A stretch of 64,000 bases of DNA from an uncultured Alphaproteobacteria bacterium (GCA_902575065.1 CACGPU010000001.1:124001-188000); one strand, 5' to 3'. Positions 19,650 to 30,549 are shown, numbered from the stretch's first letter. Notes: generated by a model from the letters alone, not told the origin. A program made the numbers and translations.

Positions 19650-20474
19650 TTATTTTGCCGCCTTATTTATTTTGTTTATAGCATTTAAGAGTTCTGGCAT
19701 TTTATGTAAATATACCATATTTGGACCGTCACTTAATGCCGTTTCTGGGTTAGGGTGAGTTTCAATGAAGAAACCTGCAATCCTTAAAGATGAAGCAGCT
19801 TTCGATAATGGTGTCACATACTCTCTAGCACCTCCACTTTTTTTACCCAATCCACCAGGTAGTTGCACACTGTGAGTTGAGTCAAAAATAATTGGGTATC
19901 CAAATGTTTTCATTAAATGAATACCTTTAAAGTCATTTATTAAATAATTATATCCAAATGAATTTCCCCTTTCAGTTATTAATATTTTTTTGTTATTTTC
20001 ATTTTCAATTTTATTGATGATATTTGAAACTTCTTTATGTGATAAAAACTGTCCTTTTTTAACATTTACAATCTTTTTTGTTTGTGCAGCAGCTTTTATT
20101 AAATCTGTTTGCCTACATAAAAAAGCAGGAATTTGTATTACATCAAGAAATTCAGCCAACTTATCAACTTGAAAAGTCTCATGAACGTCGGAAGTGATAG
20201 ATATTTTTAAATCTTTTTTGAGATTTTTTAATATATCTATTGATTTATCAAGCGAAATTTTATGACGTATTGTTTTATGAGAGCTTCTATTAGCTTTGTC
20301 AAAACTACATTTGAATACTAAATTAAACTTTTCTTTTTTTGTATATTTAATAAGAGATTGCGCAACTTTTCTGACTAATTTTTCATTTTCTAATAAGCAT
20401 GGGCCAGATATTAAAGTTAGTCTATCAGTATCATTTTTAATAAGATTTTTAGATAATTGGACAGATCTAGGCAT
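19650..20474 (-). CDS. kdsA: KDO-8-phosphate synthase
   Basis: LISGPCLLEN, FKCSFDKANRSS, IFDSTHSVQLPGG. Confidence 0.96.
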   Translation of the reverse strand: MPRSVQLSKNLIKNDTDRLTLISGPCLLENEKLVRKVAQSLIKYTKKEKFNLVFKCSFDKANRSSHKTIRHKISLDKSIDILKNLKKDLKISITSDVHETFQVDKLAEFLDVIQIPAFLCRQTDLIKAAAQTKKIVNVKKGQFLSHKEVSNIINKIENENNKKILITERGNSFGYNYLINDFKGIHLMKTFGYPIIFDSTHSVQLPGGLGKKSGGAREYVTPLSKAASSLRIAGFFIETHPNPETALSDGPNMVYLHKMPELLNAINKINKAAK

Positions 20475-22086
20475 TTTTATTCATTAAACTATTTTTTATG
20501 AATGAGAAAAATATAGGGTGAGGCTTAAACGGTTTAGATTTCAACTCAGGATGAAATTGCACACCGAGGAACCATTTGTGATATTTATTTTCAATAATTT
20601 CTAATAATTTTTTATCTTTTGAAAATCCAGAAAAGACAAGACCTTTTTTTTCTATTGAAGATCTATATTTAGGATTCACTTCATACCTATGTCTATGTCT
20701 TTCATGAATTAATTTTTTTTTATAAATCTTTGAGGCTAAAGATTTATGTTTTATATAACAAGGATAAGAGCCCAATCTCATAGTAGCACCTAAGTCATTT
20801 TCTTTTGTTCTTGTAACCTTTTGATTTTTTTTACTCCATTCGGTCATTAACGATATGACATTATTAGTATGCTTGCCAAATTCAGAGCTACCTGAGTTTT
20901 TCATTTTCAAAACATTTTTAGTAAATTCAATAATTGATAATTGCATGCCCAAACATATTCCTAAGAATGGAATTTGATTTTCTCTAGCATACCTAATAGC
21001 TTCTATTTTCCCACTAATACCTCTATTACCAAAACCACCAGGTATAAGAATACCTGCGGCCTTAATTAATAACTCATCAACATTTTTTTTGTTTATTGTC
21101 TCAGAGTCAATCCATTTGATTTTAACATTTACTTTATTGTGAACACCTGCATGATAAATAGCTTCATAGAGAGATTTATAACTATCTTTTAAATGAACAT
21201 ATTTTCCAATTATAAATATATTTAGTTCCTCTTTTGCTCTTGACTCTAATACTTCAAAGTTTGTCCATTTTGAAAGATTTTTTTTCTTTGTAGATTTTAT
21301 ATTTAAATTTTTTATAACTAAGTCATCTAATTTGGATTTTGATAATAAAGAAGGTACTTGGTAAATGCTCCCAACATCATAGGACGGAATAACAGCATTA
21401 GTTGGTACGTTACAAAACAAACTAATTTTTTGAATTTCTTCATACTTTATTTTTTTATTACTTCTACAAACAATTATATCAGGCTGAATTCCAGCATTTA
21501 AAAGCTCTTTAACAGAGTGCTGAGTGGGCTTTGTTTTAATTTCACCAGATGTTTCTATATATGGAAGTAAAGTTAAATGTATGAGGAGTGTGTCTAGCTG
21601 TCTTTCATTTTTAAATTGTCTTATGGCTTCCAAGAAAGGAAGACTTTCAATATCACCAACAGTGCCCCCTATCTCACAAATAATAACATCATCCTTATTT
21701 GTTGATTTTTTTATCGAATTTTTAATTTCTTCAGTAACGTGAGGTATTACTTGTACTGTGGATCCTAAATATTCACCTTTTCTTTCCTTTGAAAGTATAG
21801 TTGAGTAAATTTTACCAGATGAAATAGAGTCATTTTTAGAACATTTTATATCTGTAAACCTCTCATAATGGCCTAAGTCTAAATCAGTCTCATAGCCGTC
21901 ATCAGTGACATAAACTTCACCGTGTTGGTATGGGCTCATTGTTCCAGGATCAACGTTTAAATACGGATCTAATTTTCTAATTTTTAGTTTAATGCCTCTA
22001 GATCTAAGAAGAGAGGCTAATGATGCAGTGACTATTCCCTTACCTAGCGATGAAACAACACCTCCGGTAACGAAAATTAATTTCAC
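20467..22086 (-). CDS. pyrG: CTP synthase
   Basis: MKLIFVTGGVVSSLGKGI, class I glutaminase domain FLGICLGMQ. Confidence 0.98.
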   Translation of the reverse strand: MKLIFVTGGVVSSLGKGIVTASLASLLRSRGIKLKIRKLDPYLNVDPGTMSPYQHGEVYVTDDGYETDLDLGHYERFTDIKCSKNDSISSGKIYSTILSKERKGEYLGSTVQVIPHVTEEIKNSIKKSTNKDDVIICEIGGTVGDIESLPFLEAIRQFKNERQLDTLLIHLTLLPYIETSGEIKTKPTQHSVKELLNAGIQPDIIVCRSNKKIKYEEIQKISLFCNVPTNAVIPSYDVGSIYQVPSLLSKSKLDDLVIKNLNIKSTKKKNLSKWTNFEVLESRAKEELNIFIIGKYVHLKDSYKSLYEAIYHAGVHNKVNVKIKWIDSETINKKNVDELLIKAAGILIPGGFGNRGISGKIEAIRYARENQIPFLGICLGMQLSIIEFTKNVLKMKNSGSSEFGKHTNNVISLMTEWSKKNQKVTRTKENDLGATMRLGSYPCYIKHKSLASKIYKKKLIHERHRHRYEVNPKYRSSIEKKGLVFSGFSKDKKLLEIIENKYHKWFLGVQFHPELKSKPFKPHPIFFSFIKNSLMNKNA

Positions 22087-22406
22087 TGATTAGGCACTTC
22101 TGGAATCATTTCCTCTATTGAATCGTCTAAAATAATTTCTTCTTGAATAGTTTCTAAATCAGTTGAAGATGAATATTGTTTTGTAATAATTGCGCCCATA
22201 AACAAACACCAAAATAGAAAACCAAAACCTAAAACATAAGTAATTTTAGTCATTCCTGAAAAAGAGGATTTATTTGCTGTCATTCCACCTGTAAGAGATG
22301 TTTGGGTGCCTAGACCAAGACTTCCACCTTCAGTTTTTTGAAAAAGTATAATTAAAATGAGCACCACTCCAATAATTGCACTAATAATTAAAAAAAGGTT
22401 TATCAT
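22083..22406 (-). CDS. secG: Preprotein translocase SecG
   Basis: ILFQKTEGGSLGLG followed by a second TM; next to tpiA/pyrG. Confidence 0.9.
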   Translation of the reverse strand: MINLFLIISAIIGVVLILIILFQKTEGGSLGLGTQTSLTGGMTANKSSFSGMTKITYVLGFGFLFWCLFMGAIITKQYSSSTDLETIQEEIILDDSIEEMIPEVPNQ

Positions 22407-22410
22407 AATG

Positions 22411-23121
22411 TTATTTAAAGTATTTAATAAATGAAGGTTTTGTTGAAGCAGATCCTACCAAAACCCCATCTAATTTTTGTAAACTTAAAATTTCTTTTAT
22501 ATTTGATAAATTTACGGAACCACCATATAAAATTTTTATTTTTTTAAAAGAATAATTTTTTAATATTTTGGTCAAAAATTGCAAAATATCATTAATTTCT
22601 GACATTTTTGGTGTTAATCCAGTACCAATTGACCATAAAGGCTCATAAGCTAATATAACTTCGTTATAAATATTCGATTTTTTGAATATTTTATTTATTT
22701 GTTTTTTTAAATAATTTTTAGTTTTTTTTGATTTATAAATATCTACAGGCTCTCCAATACAAACAATGGGTGTAATTTTGTTATGCAGACAAAGATCAGT
22801 TTTTTTTTGTATAATCAAATCTGTTTCACCAAAATTAGACCTAACTTCTGAGTGACCAAGAATACAAAATTTTATCTTATTACTAACTAAATCTTGAATA
22901 TCTATAGATCCTGTAGAAGCACCTTTCCCATGTAAATCTACATTTTGTGCTGCATAGATATTTTTTGGATATCTAGATTTGAGAGTTAGGTTATAAAAGT
23001 TATTAGGACTAGAAATAAGTTTGTATTTCTTTGTACTTGGTAGTTTAGACACTACCTTTGATAAGTTCATACTTTCAGATATATTTAAATATGATTTCCA
23101 ATTAAATATTATATATTTCAT
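22411..23121 (-). CDS. tpiA: Triosephosphate isomerase
   Basis: IFNWKSYLN, CILGHSEVRSNFGE, LAYEPLWSIGTG, YGGSV; start reset from the listed ORF to MKYIIFNWK. Confidence 0.93.
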   Translation of the reverse strand: MKYIIFNWKSYLNISESMNLSKVVSKLPSTKKYKLISSPNNFYNLTLKSRYPKNIYAAQNVDLHGKGASTGSIDIQDLVSNKIKFCILGHSEVRSNFGETDLIIQKKTDLCLHNKITPIVCIGEPVDIYKSKKTKNYLKKQINKIFKKSNIYNEVILAYEPLWSIGTGLTPKMSEINDILQFLTKILKNYSFKKIKILYGGSVNLSNIKEILSLQKLDGVLVGSASTKPSFIKYFK

Positions 23122-23152
23122 TAGGTTAACTGATATCAAAATACTTATAAAA

Positions 23153-24694
23153 ATGAAAACTAAAAAACTAATAGTTATAATATTTAGTGCTGCACTTGGC
23201 ATAAGTTTCTTATTTATCGGATTTGGATCCTATGTGGGTAAAAATTATGTTTTAAAAGTAGGAGACCAAAAAATATCAACATCTGAATTTTCTAGAGCAT
23301 ACGAAAACTATAAATCAGAAAATGGCCTTTCTAATTTATCAGAACAAGAGGAGTTATTTTCAAAAATTCAATTTACAAATGAATATGTAAATGAACTAGT
23401 TTTTCTTAATTATTTAGATGAAAAAATTAGTATAAGTGATAACTCCAAAAAAGTAATTTTAAAAAAATCATTAAATAATGACGAAATGTTTAGAAATCTA
23501 GATGAAGCATCACTTCAAAATTACTTAAAGGAAATTGAGGGTAATATTTATATTGATTTATTCAATGATAGCCTTGATGCGCAGAAGTTAGTTAATCATG
23601 AAATCAATCCAGATCTTCTTGTTGAGAAAGAATTAAATATATATGAGATTAAGAATGACGATAATCTTCTCAATTACCAATTAGAGGAAGATTTTTACAC
23701 CAATAACGAATTATATGAAATTTCAATAAATGAAATAAGTCTCAAAAATTATATTCAAGAAGAACTTCTAACTGATGACATTATAAATGAATATTATGAG
23801 GCAAATATAAATAAATTTATTGAGCCCAAAAATTATAGCTATGAACAAATTATATTAGATAGTATTTCAAATAAAAATTTTAATGAGCTGAAACAGAGTG
23901 ATGACTCTCAATTCAAATTATTCGAAAAAGTTGATGAAAAATTAATATTACCTCAAATTATTGAAATATTAGAAAAACTTAGCATAGGGGATGAAGGTAA
24001 AAATATTAAAATTGGAGAAAAATACTTTTTTGTAAAACTTTTATCTTTTGAAGAAGAGTATCAAAAGAAGTTAGAGGATATTTATGAGGATATAGTAGCG
24101 ACTTTAACTAAATTAGAAATAGAAAATTTTACAATAACAAATGATGTTAAAAATTTAGATAGCTATAGTACAAATCAAATCTTCTTTAGTAATTCATTTA
24201 ATTTTTTAGAAAATATTCCTGATCAATACAGTTTTATTAACTTTAATCAATCATCTGGAGAAATAAAAAAAGATAATTTCTTATTTCAATTTAATATTCA
24301 AAATATATTTAAAGAAGATCTACCATTAGATTTCAAAGAAAAATTTCTAAATTCTTTTAGTAATTATAAAAAAAATATAGAAATTTCGCATAATGATGAA
24401 TTATTAAAAAAAGCAGGAACAGTAAAGGTCAACTATTTTACTGACTCTCTAACTATTAAAAATAATTTTATTGAGCCAGAGATTTTAGAAAAAATAATTA
24501 TTATTAAAAAAAATCAAAAATTAAAAGTAGTGTTACCAAATGAAGTTATTTATTTAGATATAAATTCAATTGGATCTATTGACTCTTTAAATATAAAACA
24601 AAATATAGTGAATTTAATATATTCAAAAATTATTAAAGAAATAAAAGATACTCTAGATATAGAAGTTGATAACGAACAACTTTTACAACTTTAA
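23153..24694 (+). CDS. PpiD/SurA-like periplasmic folding protein (degenerate parvulin domain)
   Basis: N-terminal TM (MKTKKLIVIIFSAALGISFLFIGFGSYVG), VGDQKISTSEFSRAYENY SurA_N-like; divergent from tpiA and upstream of trpE; start reset. Confidence 0.7.
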   Translation: MKTKKLIVIIFSAALGISFLFIGFGSYVGKNYVLKVGDQKISTSEFSRAYENYKSENGLSNLSEQEELFSKIQFTNEYVNELVFLNYLDEKISISDNSKKVILKKSLNNDEMFRNLDEASLQNYLKEIEGNIYIDLFNDSLDAQKLVNHEINPDLLVEKELNIYEIKNDDNLLNYQLEEDFYTNNELYEISINEISLKNYIQEELLTDDIINEYYEANINKFIEPKNYSYEQIILDSISNKNFNELKQSDDSQFKLFEKVDEKLILPQIIEILEKLSIGDEGKNIKIGEKYFFVKLLSFEEEYQKKLEDIYEDIVATLTKLEIENFTITNDVKNLDSYSTNQIFFSNSFNFLENIPDQYSFINFNQSSGEIKKDNFLFQFNIQNIFKEDLPLDFKEKFLNSFSNYKKNIEISHNDELLKKAGTVKVNYFTDSLTIKNNFIEPEILEKIIIIKKNQKLKVVLPNEVIYLDINSIGSIDSLNIKQNIVNLIYSKIIKEIKDTLDIEVDNEQLLQL

Positions 24695-24695
24695 T

Positions 24696-26084
24696 ATGTA
24701 TGTTCATGGTAAAAAAGTTTTTCTAGATACTGAAAATACTATTACAATTTATAATAAACTTGCAAATAAATTTAAAGATGTCTCCATTTTAGAGTCAGTC
24801 ATTGGGGGTGATAATAAAGGAAGATACTCTATTATTCTTTTTAATATATTACAAAATGTTGAAATTTTTCATAACTATGTGCTTATAAATAATCAAAAGA
24901 AAAAAATTAAATCACCAGACTCTTTTATAAAGGACACTTATAAAAATTTAAAAATTAAAACTATATATGATCAGAATATACCTCTACCCATATTTATTGG
25001 TAATGTATCATTTGATTTGTGTAAGTTTACCCTTCCCAAATTAAGTTATAAGCCTGATAAGAATGAAATTGGAATACCACTAGCGCATTTTGTAAAACCA
25101 AGAAATCTTATAATAATAGATAATGTTCTTAATGAGACACATTTAATTGAAGTTTCAAATATCAAGAAAAATCCAGTAAAATCACTTAAAAAATTAGAAA
25201 AAATACTTAAAGAACCTTTTTCCAAAAATAAAAAATTAAATTTCAGTAAACCTAAAAAATTTAAAAACCATATTAAGAAAGAGGAATTCATTAAAAGAGT
25301 TAAGGAAATAAAAAGAGATATTAAAGTTGGTGAAATATTTCAAGCTGTTCTTTCTCAAAGATTTTCTAATGACTATTTAATTGATCCATTTAATTATTAT
25401 AGAGCATTAAGATCAATTAATCCCTCACCTTATCTTGTTTTTTTAAACCTAAAAAATTATCAAATTATCTGCTCTAGTCCTGAGACTATGATTAAAGTAA
25501 AAAATAAAGAAATTACTCTTAGACCTATTGCCGGAACTAGAAGAAGGGGTAAAAATGAGATTGAAGATAATAATTTAAAAAATGAATTACTTAAGGATAA
25601 AAAAGAACTAGCTGAACATTTAATGCTAGTTGATTTAGGTAGAAATGATGTTGGTCAAATTTCAAAAAATAATACTGTAAAAGTAACTGAACAAAATATA
25701 ATAGAGTATTATTCTCATGTGATGCATATAGTCAGTAATGTTACTGGAGAATTAAAAAATAATTTAACACCTATAGATGTTCTTTTTGCTGGCTTGCCAG
25801 CAGGGACTGTTTCTGGAGCACCTAAAATTAGAGCACTAGAAATATTAGAAAAACATGAGGATATTAATAGGGAATTTTATTCAGGCTCGGTTTTTTATTT
25901 AGATGCAAATGGAGATATGGATAGTTGTATTAATCTAAGAACTGCAATGATTAAAAATAAAAAAATATATGCGCAAAGTGGAGCAGGTATTGTTTTTGAT
26001 AGCATACCTGAGAATGAACATATTGAGTGTATCAATAAGGCTAGTGCTTTATTTGAAGCTTACAATTTAGCTCATAACATATAA
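24696..26084 (+). CDS. trpE: Anthranilate synthase component I
   Basis: IKVGEIFQAVLSQRF, RPIAGTRRRG, GLPAGTVSGAPKIRAL. Confidence 0.96.
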   Translation: MYVHGKKVFLDTENTITIYNKLANKFKDVSILESVIGGDNKGRYSIILFNILQNVEIFHNYVLINNQKKKIKSPDSFIKDTYKNLKIKTIYDQNIPLPIFIGNVSFDLCKFTLPKLSYKPDKNEIGIPLAHFVKPRNLIIIDNVLNETHLIEVSNIKKNPVKSLKKLEKILKEPFSKNKKLNFSKPKKFKNHIKKEEFIKRVKEIKRDIKVGEIFQAVLSQRFSNDYLIDPFNYYRALRSINPSPYLVFLNLKNYQIICSSPETMIKVKNKEITLRPIAGTRRRGKNEIEDNNLKNELLKDKKELAEHLMLVDLGRNDVGQISKNNTVKVTEQNIIEYYSHVMHIVSNVTGELKNNLTPIDVLFAGLPAGTVSGAPKIRALEILEKHEDINREFYSGSVFYLDANGDMDSCINLRTAMIKNKKIYAQSGAGIVFDSIPENEHIECINKASALFEAYNLAHNI

Positions 26085-26653
26085 TGATTACTCTTATAGA
26101 TAATTACGATAGCTTCACATATAATTTGTATCATTGTTTAAGTAAAAGAGATCAAGTTTTAGTTATCAAAAATGACATGATTTTTAAAAATATTGATAAA
26201 ATTATTAATAGCAAAGGAGTTGTTATATCACCTGGACCAAGTAATCCATTTAATGCAGGAGAATGTCTTGATTTAGTTCATCAAATATACTCATTTATAC
26301 CAATATTAGGTGTTTGTTTAGGTCATCAAATTTTAGGAGTTTATTTTGGAGCTAAAATAGACACATTAAGTACACCAATGCATGGAAAAGTATCAAATTT
26401 AAAAAAAATAAATGAATGTAAGATATATAAAAATATTGATAAAAAGTTTCGTGCAACTAGATATCACTCTTTATACCTAAATAAAAATAATTTTCCTCAA
26501 AATTTAAAAATAACAAGCATTTCAGAGGATGATAAAATTATAATGAGTTTTAAACATGAATTATTTTCTATTTATGGTGTGCAATATCATCCTGAGAGTA
26601 TTGAAACTCATATGGGTTCAAAGATTTTAGAAAATTTTATGGATTGTATATGA
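26084..26653 (+). CDS. trpG: Anthranilate synthase component II
   Basis: DNYDSFTYNL, ILGVCLGHQ, GVQYHPES. Confidence 0.96.
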   Translation: MITLIDNYDSFTYNLYHCLSKRDQVLVIKNDMIFKNIDKIINSKGVVISPGPSNPFNAGECLDLVHQIYSFIPILGVCLGHQILGVYFGAKIDTLSTPMHGKVSNLKKINECKIYKNIDKKFRATRYHSLYLNKNNFPQNLKITSISEDDKIIMSFKHELFSIYGVQYHPESIETHMGSKILENFMDCI

Positions 26654-27633
26654 AATTTAAATTAGATGACTCAATAACTAATAGAAATGTTGAATATGCT
26701 ATTAAGTATTTATTTGACTCGGATAATATTTCTCATCAAGCGATTATTATTTATCAATTAAATAAATTAATAAATAATAACGATATACTTTTATCTTTAA
26801 GAAAATTTATTTTTAAAAATTCTAATAAAATAAAACAATATTCTAATTCTTTGGATACATGCGGGACTGGAGGTGATGGGTTAAAGACATTAAATATATC
26901 AACAACAGTAGCTATATTGTTATCATCTGTTGATATTCCAATTGCAAAACATGGTAATCGTGCTGCTAGCTCATTAAGTGGCTCTTCTGATATTATTTCT
27001 GAATTGAATATATCTAGTGAAAAAGATTCGAAGAAAATAATTAATAAAATAACAAATGATAAATTTGTCTATTTAAATGCACCTTTTTTTTACCCAAATC
27101 TTAGTAAAGTTGGAGAAGTTAGAAAAAAATTAGGTATAAAAACGATATTTAATTATATGGGCCCTACATTAAATCCATTAGGCGCTAAATATCAAATATT
27201 AGGTACTGTGAATAAAAACTCAGCAGAAATAATGTTAAAAATACTATCTAAAATTGATAATAAAAATTCTACAATTTTTTTCTCAGATGATGGATTAGAC
27301 GAAATAAGTATATTTGCTCCAACAAATTTTTATTTTAAAAGAGGAAAAAATATCACTAAAAAGAAGATATCTCATACAAAATATAAAAAATACCTTTCAT
27401 CTAAACTAAATTTTAAGGATATTAAAGGAGGTATTCCGTCTTATAATGCAAGCAGGCTGATTGAATTATTTCAGGGAAAAAAAGATAGTTACAGAGATAT
27501 AACTATTATTAATTCAATTTACGCGATGCAAACAATAAAACCGACTATTAAATTTGATGAATGCTTTGATATATTAAGTAATTCTCTTGATACGTCTAAG
27601 GCTTTAAATCATTTAAACAAAATTAAAAAATAA
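26650..27633 (+). CDS. trpD: Anthranilate phosphoribosyltransferase
   Basis: DTCGTGGDG...KHGNRAASSLSGSSD, NYMGPTLNPLGA. Confidence 0.96.
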   Translation: MKFKLDDSITNRNVEYAIKYLFDSDNISHQAIIIYQLNKLINNNDILLSLRKFIFKNSNKIKQYSNSLDTCGTGGDGLKTLNISTTVAILLSSVDIPIAKHGNRAASSLSGSSDIISELNISSEKDSKKIINKITNDKFVYLNAPFFYPNLSKVGEVRKKLGIKTIFNYMGPTLNPLGAKYQILGTVNKNSAEIMLKILSKIDNKNSTIFFSDDGLDEISIFAPTNFYFKRGKNITKKKISHTKYKKYLSSKLNFKDIKGGIPSYNASRLIELFQGKKDSYRDITIINSIYAMQTIKPTIKFDECFDILSNSLDTSKALNHLNKIKK

Positions 27634-28403
27634 TGAATATTTTAGATAAAATAGTTTTAGAAAAAACTAATCATACAAAATATTTAAAACAAAAAACTAA
27701 TAAAAAAAAGAATTCTAAATATATTAAATCGAAATACTTTCTTAGTGCAATAGAAAGTAATCTAAATATTAATAAAAATGCTCTTATCGCTGAATTTAAA
27801 AGATATAGTCCTTCGGTTAAAAATTTTAAGAAAATAAAGTATATTCAGGATATTCTCGAACAATATCATAAATCAAAATGTTGTTGTATATCCATCTTGA
27901 CTGACAAAAATTTTGGTGGAAGTTTAAATGATATAACAATTGCAAAAAAAATTACTGATAAGCCAATTATTAGAAAAGATTTTATAATAAATGAAACACA
28001 AGTATTTGAAACTAAAGAATTTGGTGCAGATGCTTTATTGTTAATTGCAAAAATTTTATCTAAATCAAATATAAAAAAATTACATAATTTGGCGATTGAT
28101 ATTGGTCTAGATGTATTAATAGAGATTGAAAATATTACTGAAGCAAGGAAAATTGAGGATATAGATGCAAAATTGATTGGAATTAATAATAGAAATCTAA
28201 AAGAACAAAAGATTGATATAAATAAATCAATAAAACTATCTAAAATATTAAAAAATAAAATAATAATTAGCGAAAGTGGAGTTACAGTTTCAAATATAAA
28301 AAAAATTAAAAAAGAAAGTGGAATATCTTCTTTTTTAATAGGTGGTAGTATTTTAAAAAATGATAATAAAATTAAATATATAAATAGATTGTATGAGGCT
28401 TAA
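27633..28403 (+). CDS. trpC: Indole-3-glycerol phosphate synthase
   Basis: LIAEFKRYSPS, SILTDKNFGGS, IIRKDFII, GINNRNL. Confidence 0.95.
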   Translation: MNILDKIVLEKTNHTKYLKQKTNKKKNSKYIKSKYFLSAIESNLNINKNALIAEFKRYSPSVKNFKKIKYIQDILEQYHKSKCCCISILTDKNFGGSLNDITIAKKITDKPIIRKDFIINETQVFETKEFGADALLLIAKILSKSNIKKLHNLAIDIGLDVLIEIENITEARKIEDIDAKLIGINNRNLKEQKIDINKSIKLSKILKNKIIISESGVTVSNIKKIKKESGISSFLIGGSILKNDNKIKYINRLYEA

Positions 28404-28867
28404 TGAGTTTATCACACTTCAATAAAAAAAATAAAAATATTGACATGGTTGATATATCAAAAAAAAATAAAACAAAAAGATTTGCTGAGGCAAGATCTTT
28501 AATTGAAATTGATAAAAAACTCTATTCAGTAATCAAAGGTGATAAAGAACTTAAAAATAATTTATTTAACACAGTCAAAATTGCAGGTATTTATGCTGCC
28601 AAAAATACCTCACACCAGATACCTTTAACACACAATATTCCAATAGATTATGTTTCTTTGACCCTTAATTTAAGAGACGAGGTATATATAGAAATAAAAA
28701 GTTTTGTGAAATCAAACTACTCAACAGGATTAGAGATAGAAGCCTTAAATTCTGTTTCGTGTGCCTCTATTACAACTTTTGATATGCTTAAGTCTTTTAA
28801 AAAAAAGATAATTATTAAGAAAATTGAGATAATAAAAAAAAGAGGAGGTAAAAACAATATTGGATGA
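28403..28867 (+). CDS. moaC: Cyclic pyranopterin monophosphate synthase
   Basis: MVDISKKNKTKRFAEA, HQIPLTHNI, GLEIEALNSVS. Confidence 0.94.
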   Translation: MSLSHFNKKNKNIDMVDISKKNKTKRFAEARSLIEIDKKLYSVIKGDKELKNNLFNTVKIAGIYAAKNTSHQIPLTHNIPIDYVSLTLNLRDEVYIEIKSFVKSNYSTGLEIEALNSVSCASITTFDMLKSFKKKIIIKKIEIIKKRGGKNNIG

Positions 28868-29978
28868 TATTTTTAAGACAATTAAATTAATTTCAAGTTA
28901 TCTTCCAAAAAATAAATTTTCATCAATTTTTAGTCAAAATCTAAATAATAATCATTTAATCAAATCTAATATAGTGATTAAGAAAAATATACCTCCTCAA
29001 AATCAATCATCAATGGATGGTATAGCAATAACAAATATTGGAAAAAAATTTAAAATTATTGGAAAATCGAAATTAAATATTTTTAATAAAATAAAGGTAA
29101 ATTTAAATGAGTGTTTAATTGTAAAAACTGGGTCACTAATTCCTGATAATATAAAATATATAGTTCCCCAAGAACAAATTTTTATAAATGAAGGAAATGC
29201 TTATGTAATTAATTTTAATAAAAATAATAAATTCATAAGAAAAAAGGGACATATCTTCAAAAAAGGTAGTAAAATTGATTTTCAGAATAAATATTTATCT
29301 TTTTATGAATTAAGCAGTATAAAAAGCCTGAAAGATATAAAAGTCAAAATACTACAACCATTAAAATTTAAAATTATTTCGACAGGTAGCGAATTTACTA
29401 AAGATCATTTTATTCTCCCTACAAATGGTTATTATTTAAATAATTTTATAAAAAAGAATAATCATATTGTTGAAAAGAGTATTCATATCAAAGATGATCA
29501 AAAATTATTACTAAAAGAAATAAACAATTCAAAATCAGATATTACAGTTATTATTGGAGGCACAGGTAAAAGTAAAGATGATATCAATTTTGAAAATTTT
29601 AATTTAATTATTGATGGTCTTGATTTAAAACCAGGTAGACCTTTTAAATTATTTATAAAGAAAAATAAAATTTATATGTTTTTTCCTGGAAACCCATGCT
29701 CTTCCTTTGTATTGACCAATATAATTATTAAATCATTAATCGAGATTTATAATAATAGAAAATCGCAGATTAAATATGATTTAATTGATATCAATAATGT
29801 AAAATTTAATTTTAAAATTTTGAAAAGAAAATCTTTTTTATTTGGTTTAAGAGATCAGAAAAGTATTAAAGTATTTAATAATCAAGAAAGTTCTAATTTA
29901 AAAAATATATTATATGCAAACTGTCTGATTTATTATGATAGAACTAATAAACTAAGGTTATATCAAATAAATGACTAA
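28860..29978 (+). CDS. moeA: Molybdopterin molybdotransferase (MoeA-like)
   Basis: PPQNQSSMDGIAI, GGTGKSKDD, FFPGNPCSSFV; follows moaC. Confidence 0.88.
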   Translation: MDDIFKTIKLISSYLPKNKFSSIFSQNLNNNHLIKSNIVIKKNIPPQNQSSMDGIAITNIGKKFKIIGKSKLNIFNKIKVNLNECLIVKTGSLIPDNIKYIVPQEQIFINEGNAYVINFNKNNKFIRKKGHIFKKGSKIDFQNKYLSFYELSSIKSLKDIKVKILQPLKFKIISTGSEFTKDHFILPTNGYYLNNFIKKNNHIVEKSIHIKDDQKLLLKEINNSKSDITVIIGGTGKSKDDINFENFNLIIDGLDLKPGRPFKLFIKKNKIYMFFPGNPCSSFVLTNIIIKSLIEIYNNRKSQIKYDLIDINNVKFNFKILKRKSFLFGLRDQKSIKVFNNQESSNLKNILYANCLIYYDRTNKLRLYQIND

Positions 29979-30549
29979 AAACGCCAAAAAGCTTTTAGAT
30001 TTTTTGAGAAAATATATTGAGAAAAATAAAATATCTCCTAATTATGAGGAAATGAAAGAACACATGGGTTTAAAATCTAAATCCTCCATATTTCAATATT
30101 TAGAATATTTAGAAGAACAAGGTCACATAAAAAAAGACAAATTAAAATCTAGGTCTATTGAATTAAATAATTTAATTCCTTTTTATAATGCGATATCTGC
30201 GGGTAAACCTATAGATAGTTTGAGTCAACAAATAGAATATATTGATGTAAATAGTTTTATAAAATCGAATAAAAGGAACTGTGTCGCTTGTAAAGTAAGT
30301 GGTAATTCAATGGAGTCATATGGTATTTTTGAAGATGATATAATCATATTAGAAAAAGTTACAAATTATAATTCAAATGATATTCATGCTATTCAGATAG
30401 ATGATAGTGAGATAACTCTAAAAAAAATTAAATTAATAAAAGATGAAATTGAAATATTTGGTGATCACAAAAATTTTTCATCAATCAAGTATAAAAAAGA
30501 TAGGATTAAAATATTGGGTAAGATGATTAATTTAGTCAGAAAATATTAA
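29971..30549 (+). CDS. lexA: LexA repressor
   Basis: N-terminal winged HTH, Ala-Gly site AISAGKPI, catalytic GNSM and EITLKKIK. Confidence 0.93.
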   Translation: MTKNAKKLLDFLRKYIEKNKISPNYEEMKEHMGLKSKSSIFQYLEYLEEQGHIKKDKLKSRSIELNNLIPFYNAISAGKPIDSLSQQIEYIDVNSFIKSNKRNCVACKVSGNSMESYGIFEDDIIILEKVTNYNSNDIHAIQIDDSEITLKKIKLIKDEIEIFGDHKNFSSIKYKKDRIKILGKMINLVRKY

